The notes beneath the pieces are model-generated. The model had not been told where the DNA came from and did no database searches. It worked only from the letters and a program-made list of their open reading frames with translations. A stretch of DNA of 64,000 bases from Siccirubricoccus phaeus (GTDB lineage Bacteria > Pseudomonadota > Alphaproteobacteria > Acetobacterales > Acetobacteraceae), in contig NZ_SRXO01000011.1 in NCBI RefSeq assembly GCF_008360935.1, positions 124,001 to 188,000 on the forward strand. The letters are read 5' to 3'. Position 1 is the first letter of the stretch; each line of letters begins with the position of its first letter. A program made the translations under genes and the position numbers. This document shows positions 8,607 to 16,534 of this stretch, piece after piece.

Positions 8607-9488
8607 GTGGATCGCTTCATGGCGCTTTCCGTCTTCGTCCGGGTGGTGGAGCAGGGCGGCTTCACCGCGGCGGCGAGCAAGCTGGGGCTGTCGCCCTCCG
8701 CCGTCACCAAGACCATCGCGCGGCTGGAGGATGCGCTCGGCACCCAGCTCTTCACCCGCACCACGCGGCGGCTGCGCCCCACCGATTTCGGCCAGGAATT
8801 CTACGAACGCAGCCTGCGCATCCTGGCGGAGCTGGAGGATGCGGAAGCCGCGCTGCGCCAGGGCAGCGGCGCGGCGCGCGGCCGCCTGCGCGCCGTGCTG
8901 CCGCTGAGCTTCGGCCGTGTCACTCTGGCGCCGGAGCTGCCGCGCTTTTTCGCGCGCTACCCGGGCATCACGCTGGAGCTGCATTTCAGCGACGGCGCGG
9001 TGGACTTGATCGCGGAGGGCTATGACGTGGCGGTGCGCACCGGCAGCATCGCCGACAGCCGCCTGACCATCCGCCTGCTGACGCGCGGCCGGCAGGTGAC
9101 GGTCGCCTCCCCCGGCTATCTGGCGCGGCATGGGGAGCCGGCGACGCCGGACGCGCTGCGGGAGCACAATTGCCTGATCAGCCGCTTCGGGCCGGAATGG
9201 GGGTTCCGCGGGGAGGATGGCCGGCCCTTCTCGCTGCGGGTGAAGGGCAACGCCGTCATCAATAGCGGCGACGCGCTGCGCGAGGCGGCGGTGGCGGGGA
9301 CCGGGATCGCCCAGGGGACCTGGTGGCTGTACCGGAAGGATCTGGAACGCGGGGATGTGCGGGAGATCCTGCAGGCCTACGCGCCGGAGGGGGCGCCGGT
9401 TTCGGTGCTCTACCCGGCGCAACGGCATCTGCCGGCGAAGCTTCGGGCCTTCATCGACTTCCTGGTGGAGATCACGCGGACGGGTTGA
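8607..9488 (+). CDS. LysR family transcriptional regulator
   Basis: Ligand-responsive DNA-binding regulator, 293 residues. The GTG at 8607 was chosen because it gives the usual MDRFMALSVFVRVVE beginning and follows AGGAGGGGAGGGG. A winged HTH spans about 1-60 (GGFTAAASKLGLSPSAVTKTI), and a substrate-binding domain follows (about 88-290). The neighbouring genes, on the opposite strand, encode a carboxymuconolactone decarboxylase-like protein and a flavin monooxygenase, but a repeat separates them and regulation of them is only a guess. The subfamily resembles regulators with CrgA/DsdC-like receiver domains. Confidence 0.9.
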   Translation: MDRFMALSVFVRVVEQGGFTAAASKLGLSPSAVTKTIARLEDALGTQLFTRTTRRLRPTDFGQEFYERSLRILAELEDAEAALRQGSGAARGRLRAVLPLSFGRVTLAPELPRFFARYPGITLELHFSDGAVDLIAEGYDVAVRTGSIADSRLTIRLLTRGRQVTVASPGYLARHGEPATPDALREHNCLISRFGPEWGFRGEDGRPFSLRVKGNAVINSGDALREAAVAGTGIAQGTWWLYRKDLERGDVREILQAYAPEGAPVSVLYPAQRHLPAKLRAFIDFLVEITRTG

Positions 9489-9687
9489 GAGGGGCTCTGC
9501 CCCTCTCTCACATCGGACCCCTCTCTCCATCGGACGCAGTGCATCCGATCCCGCAAAGGGCCGAAGGACCCCTTGAGCCCTTGAGTTTTGCGCTTCGACC
9601 GTCGGGTCTGAAACTCGAGGTTGCCAAAGGCCCTTCGGCCTTTGGCGGGGTGAGCTCGAGAGGGGCAGCGCCCCTCTCGACACCCAT
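9489..9687. repeat. Intergenic hairpin-rich repeat, family R copy 2
   Basis: Begins GAGAGGGGCTCTGCCCCTCTC and ends GAGAGGGGCAGCGCCCCTCTC, with an internal CCTTGAG...CTCGAGG section around GACCGTCGGGTCTGAAACTC and a CCAAAGGCCCTTCGGCCTTTGG hairpin. It is most similar to the copy at 63549-63720. It lies between convergent genes (LysR regulator and CMD-like protein), so it may also terminate transcription. Confidence 0.75.
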
Positions 9688-10239
9688 TCAGGCCCAGGGC
9701 AGCACATACCCTTCCGGCGGCGACACCTGGAACACGTTGAGCTGAAAGGCCAGCAGCGTGTAGTACCCGACCAGCCCGGTCAGCTCGACCGTTCCCTTGT
9801 CGCCCAGCAGTTTCTGCGCCGCAGCGTAGGTGGCGTCGCTCGCCTGGCCGGTGCGCAGCACCTCCCGCACGAAATTCGCCACCACGCGGTCGGGCTCGGC
9901 GTCGAAGGGCACCTCCGCGGCGCCGGCGCCGATGGCGGCGATCACCGCCTCCGGCACGCCCTGCTTCGCCGCGATCGGCGCATGCGCGTACCATTCATAC
10001 CCCGCCTTCCAATGCTGGCCGATGCAGAGGATCGCCAGCTCCCTGAGCCGCATCGGCACGCTGCATTCGTAGCGGATGAAGACGCCCACCTGCTCCACCC
10101 GGGCGCAGAGCTCGGCGCTGGTCAGCAGCGCCAGGAAGGGCCCGCCCACGCCGCCCCGCGCGCCGGAGGCAATGCGGTCCCACACCGCCCGCTGCGCGTC
10201 ATCCAGGGTTTCGCGGCTCTTCGGCGGCAAGCGGCTCAT
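9688..10239 (-). CDS. Carboxymuconolactone decarboxylase family protein
   Basis: AhpD/CMD-like helical protein, 183 residues. The conserved helix appears as MRLRELAILCIGQHWKAGYEWYAHAPIA around residues 60-87, with Glu, Trp and His of the EWxxH pattern; the CxxC pair of peroxidase-type AhpD proteins is absent, so a peroxidase role is unlikely. ATG at 10239 follows GGGAGGAACCCG. The next gene upstream on this strand, 246 bp away, encodes an LLM-class flavin oxidoreductase. Function is probably in ring-cleavage or related carbon metabolism, but not provable here. Confidence 0.82.
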   Translation of the reverse strand: MSRLPPKSRETLDDAQRAVWDRIASGARGGVGGPFLALLTSAELCARVEQVGVFIRYECSVPMRLRELAILCIGQHWKAGYEWYAHAPIAAKQGVPEAVIAAIGAGAAEVPFDAEPDRVVANFVREVLRTGQASDATYAAAQKLLGDKGTVELTGLVGYYTLLAFQLNVFQVSPPEGYVLPWA

Positions 10240-10485
10240 CGGGTTCCTCCCTGTCCATGGCGAAGGTCCGCACCCTGCGGCGCGCCGGGCGATCTGTCCA
10301 TCGGGGCCGGGGAAGCCCTCACTCGCCCTGCGGGGGAGGGTTGGGCGGGGGCACTGCCACGCGCTGGGCATCCCGCACCGGCCACCCCATCCCGGCCCCC
10401 CGGCAGGGCGGGGGAGGGAGATCCCTCTGTCACCGTCGTGCCCAAGGGCAGACGGCTTCGCCCTCCTCCGCGGAGGGAGGTCGGG

Positions 10486-11475
10486 TCATTCCGCCGCGGC
10501 CGGTACCGTGGAGGTGAAGGCCGGCATCACCTCCCGCGCGAAGGCGCGGAGATTGGCGACGGAGGCGTTGGGATCCGTCAGCAGGATGTTCGTCGCGCCG
10601 CCCGCCTGCAGCAGCCTGAGGCGGGCGATGATCTCCTCCGGCGTGCCGAGCAGCGGGGCGGTGTCGTCCTCGATACGCCCCGCCAGCTTGTCCCGCGCCA
10701 GGTCGCCGATCACGCCGACCACGCGCCTGCGCGTCGCATAGGCGGCTTCGCGTTCCGCCTCGCTGCGGATCATCTGCAGGGCGCGGGCGGTGCCGACCAT
10801 GTTGGGGTGGTAGTCGCGGCCGATGCGGGCGCATTCCTCGCGGTAGATCGCGATCCGCTCGATGATCTGCTCCACCGAGGCGAGCTGGTCCAGCAGCAGG
10901 TTGTACCCCTCCCGCGCCGCACGGCGGATGCTGTCCTTGCTGCCGGCGGCGAGCCAGAGCGGCGGGTGCGGCCGCTGCAGCGGGGCGGGCTCCACCAGCA
11001 TGTTCTCGTAATGCCAGCGCTTGCCGTGATGGCTGAAGCGGTCCTCGGAGGTCCAGGCCTGGCGGATCACCGCCATCGCCTCGTCGAAGCGCTCGGAGGC
11101 TTCCTCGATGGGGATGCAGAAGGCGTCGAATTCCGCCTGGCGATAGCCCTTGCCGACGCCGAAATCGAAGCGTCCGCCGGAGAGCAGGTCGAGCGTCGCC
11201 GCCTGCTCCGCCACCAGCACCGGGTTGTGCCAGGGCAGCACCACCACCGCCGTGCCGAGCCGGATGCGCTGCGTCCGCGCCGCCAGATAGGCCAGCAGGG
11301 TCATGGAGGCGGAGACCTGGCCCTGGCCGGTGGAATGGTGCTCCACCATGAAGAGGTGGCGGAAGCCGAGCCGATCCGCCTCCATCACATAGTCGATGAA
11401 GCTCTGATAGCCCTGGCTGTCCTCGATGCCGACGCTGCGCTTGGTGCGCGCGCCGCCGAACAATCCGAATTGCAT
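10486..11475 (-). CDS. LLM class flavin-dependent oxidoreductase (bacterial luciferase-like)
   Basis: TIM-barrel flavin monooxygenase of the luciferase superfamily, 329 residues, using reduced FMN supplied by a separate reductase. Landmarks: MQFGLFGGA start, FRHLFMVEHH at about 40-50 (the EHH motif), ASMTLLAYLAARTQRIRLGTAVVVLPWHNP at about 57-86, and RFDFGVGKGYR. ATG at 11475 follows GGAGGGAGCGGCCC; the upstream in-frame ATG was rejected because it lacks such a site. It diverges from an alpha/beta hydrolase gene. The substrate is unknown. Confidence 0.88.
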   Translation of the reverse strand: MQFGLFGGARTKRSVGIEDSQGYQSFIDYVMEADRLGFRHLFMVEHHSTGQGQVSASMTLLAYLAARTQRIRLGTAVVVLPWHNPVLVAEQAATLDLLSGGRFDFGVGKGYRQAEFDAFCIPIEEASERFDEAMAVIRQAWTSEDRFSHHGKRWHYENMLVEPAPLQRPHPPLWLAAGSKDSIRRAAREGYNLLLDQLASVEQIIERIAIYREECARIGRDYHPNMVGTARALQMIRSEAEREAAYATRRRVVGVIGDLARDKLAGRIEDDTAPLLGTPEEIIARLRLLQAGGATNILLTDPNASVANLRAFAREVMPAFTSTVPAAAE

Positions 11476-11657
11476 GGGCCGCTCCCTCCAGGCCTCCGAT
11501 CGGAGGTTTCCGCCTATGGTCGTTCGACCGAGCATGGGCGGAAGCAGAGCGGAAGGAAAGTCCGTTATCGGCAGAACTGGTGTGACAGGATGTCCGCAAT
11601 CCCGTCTGGCGGTGGGGCGCCCCCTCCCGCATCCTGGCCGGACAAGGGAGGACGACC

Positions 11658-12440
11658 ATGGCCTGGAAGCCGCAACCGCTGGACCCCGCCGACGTCACGC
11701 TGCATCGCCGTGGCAGCGGCACGCCGCTGGTGCTGCTGCATTGCCTCGGGATGGATTGGCGCTTCTGGGACGTGCTGGAACCGCTGGCCGAGCACCATGA
11801 ACTGATCGCCTATTCCTTCCCCGGCCATGGCGACACGCCGCTGTCGAAGGGCCAGTACGGCGTGGCGGAGCTGACCGCCCAGCTCCTCGCCCTGGCGCGG
11901 CGGGAGGGGCTTTCGCGCTTCCACCTGGCGGGGATTTCGCTCGGCGGCTCCGTGGCGCTGCATTTCGCCGGCACCCATCCGGAGCTGGTGGAGAAGCTGA
12001 TCCTCTGCGACTGCACGCCTCGCTATACGGAGGAGCAGCGGGCGAATTGGCCGGTGCGCGCCGCCGCGGCGCGGGAGAAGGGCGTGGCCAGCCTGATCCC
12101 GACGCTGCTGCAGACCTTCTTCACCCCGGACTCGCTGGCCGAGAACGGGCCGAATGTGCAGTACGTCCGCCGGACCTTCGAGGCATGCAGCAACGAAGGC
12201 TATGCGCTGGCCTGCGAGATGCTGGCGATGGTCGATGCGCGCGAGGAGGCGAAGCGCGTCACGGCGCCGACGCTGATCATGCTGGGGTCGGAGGAGAGGC
12301 AGCCCTTCAAGGATGCGGCGGCCTGGATGCAGGGCACGATCCCGGGCAGCCGGGTGCTGGAGGTGCCGGCGGCGGCGCATGCCTCGGTGCGGGAGAGGCC
12401 GGAATTCGTGGTGCGGGCCTGGCGGGAATTCCTGGGGTAG
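11658..12440 (+). CDS. Alpha/beta fold hydrolase (3-oxoadipate enol-lactonase-like)
   Basis: Cytosolic hydrolase of 260 residues. Seen: oxyanion motif LLHCLGMDWRFWD at about 26-38, nucleophile elbow GISLGG with Ser94, and the C-terminal catalytic His241 in AAAHASVRERP. The acid residue is expected near LGSEERQP, where Glu rather than Asp is found. Overall order and length resemble PcaD, but there are no neighbouring protocatechuate genes, so the symbol is withheld. The start follows GGGAGGACGACC. A perfect hairpin just after the stop probably separates it from the convergent DUF971 gene. Confidence 0.85.
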   Translation: MAWKPQPLDPADVTLHRRGSGTPLVLLHCLGMDWRFWDVLEPLAEHHELIAYSFPGHGDTPLSKGQYGVAELTAQLLALARREGLSRFHLAGISLGGSVALHFAGTHPELVEKLILCDCTPRYTEEQRANWPVRAAAAREKGVASLIPTLLQTFFTPDSLAENGPNVQYVRRTFEACSNEGYALACEMLAMVDAREEAKRVTAPTLIMLGSEERQPFKDAAAWMQGTIPGSRVLEVPAAAHASVRERPEFVVRAWREFLG

Positions 12441-12492
12441 GGGGCACCCCTACCCTCCCCGCAGAGTGGGAGGGTGGGGGTGGCGCCCCTGG

Positions 12493-12537
12493 AGCAATAT
12501 CCGATCAGGTGGCATCACCTGATCGGATATTGCTCTA
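12493..12537. repeat. Perfect 19-bp palindrome ending in CTAG (family C)
   Basis: Arms 12493-12511 and 12516-12534 (AGCAATATCCGATCAGGTG) are exact complements with a 4-base loop; the right end runs into GCTCTAG. A further GTCTAGAGTAG lies at about 12547-12558. It sits between two convergent genes, so termination in both directions is plausible. Same end signature as the palindromes near 16400 and 20900-21110. Confidence 0.8.
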
Positions 12538-12569
12538 GAAATATGACGTCTAGAGTAGCTTATCTCCGC

Positions 12570-12935
12570 TTAGCGCCGCCGCGGCGGCTCCCGGCTCAGC
12601 CCCTTCTCCGCCAGCGCCGCCTCGTACTCCGCCCAGCGCTGCGCCTGTTCCCTGCCGAGCTGGTGCAGATAGGCCCAGCTATAGATGCCGCTGTCATGCA
12701 GATCGTCGAAGACGATCCGCACGGCGTAATGCCCCACCGGCTCCAGCCGCAGAATGCCCACCTCCCGCCGGCCGGCGACCAGGGTCTTCTGGCCCGGCCC
12801 ATGGCCCTGCACCTCGGCGGAGGGGCTTTCCACCCGCAGATACTCCGCCGGCAGGCTGAACCGGCTGCCATCGTCGAAACCCACTTCCAGCAGCTTCTCG
12901 GCGCGTTTCAGCCGCAGCTCCGTGGCGTTCGGCAT
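12570..12935 (-). CDS. DUF971 (gamma-butyrobetaine hydroxylase-like N-terminal) domain protein
   Basis: Small protein of 121 residues that is a stand-alone DUF971 domain (PF06155 family): LRLKRAEKLLEVGFDDGSRFSLPAEYLRVESPSAEV in the first third, then GILRLEPVGHYAVRIVFDDLHDSGIYSWAYLHQLG. In eukaryotes this domain precedes gamma-butyrobetaine hydroxylase; bacterial stand-alone members have been linked to Fe-S or Mrp/ApbC functions, which cannot be shown here. Its ATG lies 2 bases after the Trm112 gene's stop, so the two are almost certainly co-transcribed. Confidence 0.85.
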   Translation of the reverse strand: MPNATELRLKRAEKLLEVGFDDGSRFSLPAEYLRVESPSAEVQGHGPGQKTLVAGRREVGILRLEPVGHYAVRIVFDDLHDSGIYSWAYLHQLGREQAQRWAEYEAALAEKGLSREPPRRR

Positions 12936-12937
12936 GG

Positions 12938-13153
12938 TCAGGGGGCGGGGTCGTCCAGCCGCCGCGCCTCATCCGGCAGCATGATGGGGATGCCGTCGCG
13001 GATGGGATAGGCCAGGCGCGCGGCGTCGCTCACCAGCTCGCCACGGGCGCGGTCATAGCGCAGCGTGCCCTTGGTGACGGGGCAGACCAGGATTTCCAGC
13101 AGGCTGGGGTCCACCTCGCCACCCGGGGCGGCGGGTTTCGGCATGTCGCTCAT
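12938..13153 (-). CDS. Trm112 family protein
   Basis: A 71-residue zinc-ribbon-like protein. Trm112 proteins activate methyltransferases acting on tRNA, rRNA or release factors in eukaryotes and archaea; short bacterial members (YcaR-like) are widespread. Seen: [17 protein letters not shown] (CPxxKG motif), [23 protein letters not shown]. Only one Cys is present, as in other short bacterial members. The start at 13153 was preferred; an in-frame ATG three codons later is possible. It is directly upstream of the DUF971 gene. Confidence 0.85.
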   Translation of the reverse strand: MSDMPKPAAPGGEVDPSLLEILVCPVTKGTLRYDRARGELVSDAARLAYPIRDGIPIMLPDEARRLDDPAP

Positions 13154-13184
13154 GGAAGGGGTTCTAGAGCAAATCCGGGGCGGG

Positions 13185-13430
13185 AGGAACGGTGGGGGCT
13201 TCGCCCCCGGGCCCCCCAGCAGGGGGCTCTGCCCCCTGCACCCCCGCCGGGGGGTGGACCACCCCCCGGACCCCGGTCCGCGTCGGCAGGTTGAGCCGTC
13301 GGGTCGGAAACTAGGGCCAGGGTGCAGGTCCCGTCCCGGGCAGGGTCGCAGGCACTGCCCGCGACGACTTCCTGCCAAGGGGGTCCGGGGGCGGAACCCC
13401 CGTTGCCTGCCTAGAGCTCCGGCCCGCCGC
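13185..13430. repeat. Intergenic hairpin-rich repeat, family R copy 3
   Basis: Contains GGGGGCTTCGCCCCC, CAGCAGGGGGCTCTGCCCCCTG, CCGGGGGGTGGACCACCCCCCGG, and the core GTCGGCAGGTTGAGCCGTCGGGTCGG, then a CGGGGGCGGAACCCCCG hairpin. A lone CTAGAGC half-site is at 13164. It fills the gap between the Trm112 and RraA-like genes. Confidence 0.72.
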
Positions 13431-13434
13431 CCCG

Positions 13435-14142
13435 CTACTTCTTCGTCTCCGCCTCGTACCGCGCCTTGTTCTCGGCATTCGGCGGATAGAGGCCGGGCAG
13501 CTTCTCCCCCGCCTCCACCTTGGAGACGATCCAGGCCTCCAGCCTCTCCTGCTCCGCGCCGCCTTCCAGCACATAATCCAGCAGCGCCTTCGGGATGCAG
13601 ACCGCGCCGTCATCGTCGCAGACGATGATGTCGTCCGGGAACACCGCGACGCCGCCGCAGCCGATCGGTTCCTGCCAGCCGACGAAGGTGAGGCCGGCGA
13701 CGGAGGGCGGCGCCGCGCCGCCGCGGCACCAGACCGGCATGTTCGTGCCCGTCACCCCGGCCACGTCGCGCACCACGCCATCCGTCACCAGCGCGGTGAC
13801 GCCGCGCTTCATCAGCCGGGCGCAGAGGATGTCGCCGAAGATGCCGGCATCGGTCACGCCCATCGCATCGGCGACGGCGATCACGCCTTCCGGCATGTCC
13901 TCGATGGCGGCGCGGGTGGAGCGGGGAGAGGACCAGCTTTCCGGCGTCGCCAGATCCTCCCGCGCCGGGACGAAGCGGAGGGTGAAGGCCGGCCCGACCA
14001 GCCGCTTGCCCTTGGCCGTGGGGGTGAAGGGCAGCGGCCCGCGCATCCAGATGTTGCGGAGGCCCTTCTTGAGCAGAAGGGTGGTGATGGTGGCGGTGGA
14101 GATGTTCTCCAGCGTCGCGCGGGCGGCGGGGTCGAGGGGCAT
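13435..14142 (-). CDS. RraA family protein (4-hydroxy-4-methyl-2-oxoglutarate aldolase-like)
   Basis: Member of the RraA/HMG-aldolase superfamily, 235 residues; such enzymes cleave 4-hydroxy-4-methyl-2-oxoglutarate or decarboxylate oxaloacetate with a divalent metal, while E. coli RraA inhibits RNase E. Seen: [38 protein letters not shown] (G-x-x-x-x-x-x-x-K/R-G ... DGxxRD, the active-site motif) and [21 protein letters not shown] at 14142 follows AAGGAACCGCCCC. The enzyme role is more likely than RNase regulation given the intact motif, but this is inference. Confidence 0.85.
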   Translation of the reverse strand: MPLDPAARATLENISTATITTLLLKKGLRNIWMRGPLPFTPTAKGKRLVGPAFTLRFVPAREDLATPESWSSPRSTRAAIEDMPEGVIAVADAMGVTDAGIFGDILCARLMKRGVTALVTDGVVRDVAGVTGTNMPVWCRGGAAPPSVAGLTFVGWQEPIGCGGVAVFPDDIIVCDDDGAVCIPKALLDYVLEGGAEQERLEAWIVSKVEAGEKLPGLYPPNAENKARYEAETKK

Positions 14143-14202
14143 GGGGCGGTTCCTTGGATGCTGCCGGACAGGATGCGGGATATCCGCATCCACCGGCGCT
14201 TC

Positions 14203-14270
14203 CTAGTGTCCTGCCCGCGAAGTTCGCTGGATTTCCAGCGAACTTCGCGGGCAAGCAGGCCACTGGAAAC
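14203..14270. repeat. CTAG-ended intergenic element, family B copy 1 (half element)
   Basis: Starts CTAGTGTCCTGCCCGCGAAG and contains the inverted pair GAAGTTCGCTGG / CCAGCGAACTTC, then AAGCAGGCCACTGGAAAC. It corresponds to one half of the full 122-bp element at 16208-16329. Confidence 0.78.
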
Positions 14271-14313
14271 CCCGCGGTGCCAGGTGCGTCCGCTGCCGGC
14301 GATCCCGCCGCGT

Positions 14314-15381
14314 TCAGGTGGCGACGCCGCTGATCCAGAAGTTGCGGAATTCCTCCAACTTCGAGCTTCGCGCGATGTTGGCGGCGACGACCTCGGCGCC
14401 GTCGAAGCTGTTGACGCCGAGCGCGGCCAGCCTGGCCTCCAGCCCGGCCGCGAGGCGGCGGCGGAATTCCAGCATCCGCGCCACGGTCCTGGCCCGGATA
14501 TCCGCCGGCGAGATGGCACCGTCGCGCAGCCGGGCGAGCAGGCGCGCGACGCCCGCCGCCACCGCCTCCGGCGTCGGCTCGACGATCTCGGCGGAGAATT
14601 CGTCGTAGTAGTCGTGGCGGCCGCCCCGGCTCGGCGTGCTGACGACCGGCAGGCCGCAGAGCAGATACTCGGTCGAGGAGTAGCAGGCGCCCTCCTCGGC
14701 GGAGAGGATCAGCCCCACCCGGCTGCGCTGCAGCAGCGCAACGAGATCCGTCCGGCCCAGATCCCAGAAGACCCGCTCGGCGCCGAGCGATTCCACCGGC
14801 ACCGGATCGCTCTTGTCGGTGACCCTGATCGAGCTGGCCGCGTAGGAAATGATGATCTTGTTGGGCACGTCCTTCGCCAGGTGCATGCGCTTGAACGGCG
14901 CCGGCTTGGACACCAGGACCGCGTCGTAGAGCTTCTCGCCCGGCCCGATCGGGAAGAGGTCTTCCTTCAGGAAGGCGGTGTTGTTCACGTGCAGGACGGG
15001 CACCTCCGGCAGCGCCTGCTTCAGGCTGGCCCGCTCCTCCTCCGAATTCGCCAGGAACAGGAAATTGCGGCTGAGGCCGAACGGCGCCGGCGCCGCCTCC
15101 TCGAGCTGCTTCAGGATGTCGAGCAGCCCCTTCACCCGCGCCTTGTCGCGGTACCAGGAGGAGGATTGGACGATGAGGGTATCGGGCCCGATGATGCCGG
15201 CCGCGAGCATGGCCGGGAAGGTCCGCACGCAGTCATGGAACATCAGGACCCGCTTGCCGCCACCCGACCAGAATTCCCGCACCGGCCGGCGGCTACCCCA
15301 GAGGTCCAGAAGCTCGACTTGTTGCACCGACCACTCCCGCAGACCCTGACCCACGATTCGAGGTAGCATGGCGCTCTGCAT
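14314..15381 (-). CDS. Glycosyltransferase (GT4-like C-terminal region)
   Basis: Protein of 355 residues. The C-terminal half shows a GT-B donor-site pattern: RSRVGLILSAEEGACYSSTEYLLCGLPVVSTPSRGGR at about 240-275, with the E-x7-E spacing of retaining GT4 enzymes. The N-terminal half is less familiar (VLMFHDCVRTFPAML, LIVQSSSWYRDK). No signal or membrane segment is evident, so it is probably cytosolic. The start is uncertain: ATG at 15381 or 15369, neither with a strong ribosome-binding site. It lies 79 bp downstream of a methyltransferase gene, and the pair may modify a surface glycan. Confidence 0.75.
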   Translation of the reverse strand: MQSAMLPRIVGQGLREWSVQQVELLDLWGSRRPVREFWSGGGKRVLMFHDCVRTFPAMLAAGIIGPDTLIVQSSSWYRDKARVKGLLDILKQLEEAAPAPFGLSRNFLFLANSEEERASLKQALPEVPVLHVNNTAFLKEDLFPIGPGEKLYDAVLVSKPAPFKRMHLAKDVPNKIIISYAASSIRVTDKSDPVPVESLGAERVFWDLGRTDLVALLQRSRVGLILSAEEGACYSSTEYLLCGLPVVSTPSRGGRHDYYDEFSAEIVEPTPEAVAAGVARLLARLRDGAISPADIRARTVARMLEFRRRLAAGLEARLAALGVNSFDGAEVVAANIARSSKLEEFRNFWISGVAT

Positions 15382-15460
15382 TTCGACAACGACAAGTCAC
15401 AGGCCGCGCCTCGGCCGAATATGCATCAAGACCAACCGCGTATATCCCGGCCAGTGCGGC

Positions 15461-16087
15461 TCAGCCGTTGCGCGCCGAGGCTGCATCTCTGCCGAGCGGA
15501 TCTCCCATCGACCAGAACAGCTTGCGGCTGGGCAGGGACTCGCTGGCGGTAATGACAGCTGAATTGGTGTTTCGCCGCTTCAGGTACTTGTCGGAGAAGC
15601 GGCCTTCCAGCGGCCGCTCGTAGTCATCGACGAAAACATGGGTGCTGCGGTCGGCGAGCTGCAGCGCCCAGTAGATGGCGACGGCGCGGCCGGGCTGGTC
15701 GGCCGCGAAGCCGGTCGGCGCATCCACCAGGATCACGTCCCATCTGGCGGAGCGGAGGGCGGCGGGGATGGTGCAGGCCTGCAGGGCCGCCTCATCGGCG
15801 CCCATGCTGGTGGCGACCGTCAGGCCGAAATTGGGCATCAGGCCGACCTGCAGCCCGGGGTGCCTCGCCTTGACGGTCTCGATCCATTCGGGGCTGGTTT
15901 CCAGGAAACAGGTCTCGCCGGCGCCGTTCACCTCGAGCCACAGGCCGGTATCGTTCCCCAGCCCGAAGACCAGGAGCCGGCAGCCCGGGCTGCGCGAGAG
16001 GATCGCCGAAGCGATGGCCTGCAACTGGAAGCGGGAGAGCTGGATGTCCTTCGACCAGTGCCGGCGGAAGGCGGATGGCAGATTCAT
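15461..16087 (-). CDS. DUF579-like polysaccharide methyltransferase
   Basis: A 208-residue protein with the layout of the DUF579 (IRX15/GXM) family, known in plants for 4-O-methylation of glucuronoxylan and xylan assembly. Seen: LLVFGLGNDTGLWLEVN at about 38-54 (SAM-binding FGLGxD), CFLETSPEWIETVKARHP, WDVILVDAPTGF, and the QPGRAVAIYWAL ... HVFVDDYERPLEGRFSDKYL segment that parallels the plant PGRxxAIYxA ... VFVHDxxRxVE...FL motif. ATG at 16087 follows AGGAGCAAGCCGCC. Its neighbour is a glycosyltransferase, suggesting methylation of a surface polysaccharide. Family assignment is by memory of motifs. Confidence 0.7.
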   Translation of the reverse strand: MNLPSAFRRHWSKDIQLSRFQLQAIASAILSRSPGCRLLVFGLGNDTGLWLEVNGAGETCFLETSPEWIETVKARHPGLQVGLMPNFGLTVATSMGADEAALQACTIPAALRSARWDVILVDAPTGFAADQPGRAVAIYWALQLADRSTHVFVDDYERPLEGRFSDKYLKRRNTNSAVITASESLPSRKLFWSMGDPLGRDAASARNG

Positions 16088-16207
16088 GGCGGCTTGCTCC
16101 TGAGGGAAGGCGGGGGTCTTGCGGCCTCGAAGGGGGTTCCGGCTGGACCGTCCTGCTCCGCCCGATGCGTGGCAGGGCCATAGCCGCCCGGCCCGAACGG
16201 CTTCGGG
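16088..16207. other. Spacer upstream of the methyltransferase gene
   Basis: Holds the GGAG ribosome-binding site for the methyltransferase gene and otherwise GC-rich sequence without a recognised promoter. It is the first part of a 447-bp gene-free stretch (16088-16534) whose remainder is made of elements at 16208-16434. Confidence 0.4.
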
Positions 16208-16329
16208 CTAGTGTCCTGCCCGTGAAGTTCGCTGGCTTTCCAGCGAACGCAGCGGACAAGCAGGCCACTGAAAACACAAGCTAGTGGCTCGAGAACGAAG
16301 TCCGCAGGACTGCGGAATCGGGGCACTAG
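16208..16329. repeat. CTAG-ended intergenic element, family B copy 2 (complete)
   Basis: A 122-bp element starting CTAGTGTCCTGCCC and ending GAATCGGGGCACTAG, so its ends form the inverted repeat CTAGTG(T/C)CC. Internally it has TTCGCTGG/CCAGCGAA and GTCCGCAGGACTGCGGA. It is the most complete of five copies and abuts a CTAGAGC palindrome that shares its terminal CTAG. The layout resembles a miniature inverted-repeat element, with no coding capacity. Confidence 0.78.
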
Positions 16330-16434
16330 AGCAAACTCCGATCGGGTGGAATCAGCTGGCCGGAGCAATTTGCGCGCTTGAACAAAGACCTGGAGCATTC
16401 TCCATGCACCTTGGCGCATGGAGAATGCTCTAGC
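16326..16434. repeat. Two CTAGAGC-type palindromes (family C)
   Basis: The first (16326-16377) is degenerate: CTAGAGCAAACTCCGATC ... GGAGCAATTTGCG. The second has perfect 15-bp arms 16393-16407 and 16416-16430 (GAGCATTCTCCATGC / GCATGGAGAATGCTC) and closes with CTAG at 16429-16432. They continue directly from the family B element. The rest of the spacer to 16534 shows nothing recognisable. Confidence 0.75.
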
Positions 16435-16534
16435 AGGCAGGTTTCACGCCAGCCCGGCGGACGGCACCGGCTTCCTGCCGCGATCCCCGCTATCCGCCCC
16501 GCGCGGCCGCGGTGCGCCGGGCATCGGCGGCGGT

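Noticed and set aside
11658-12440. Naming the hydrolase pcaD
   Set aside because: Similar in size and order, but there are no protocatechuate-pathway genes nearby and the acid residue differs.
16208-16329. CRISPR-like array from the repeated palindromes
   Set aside because: Copies are dispersed, have no regular spacers and no cas genes are present.
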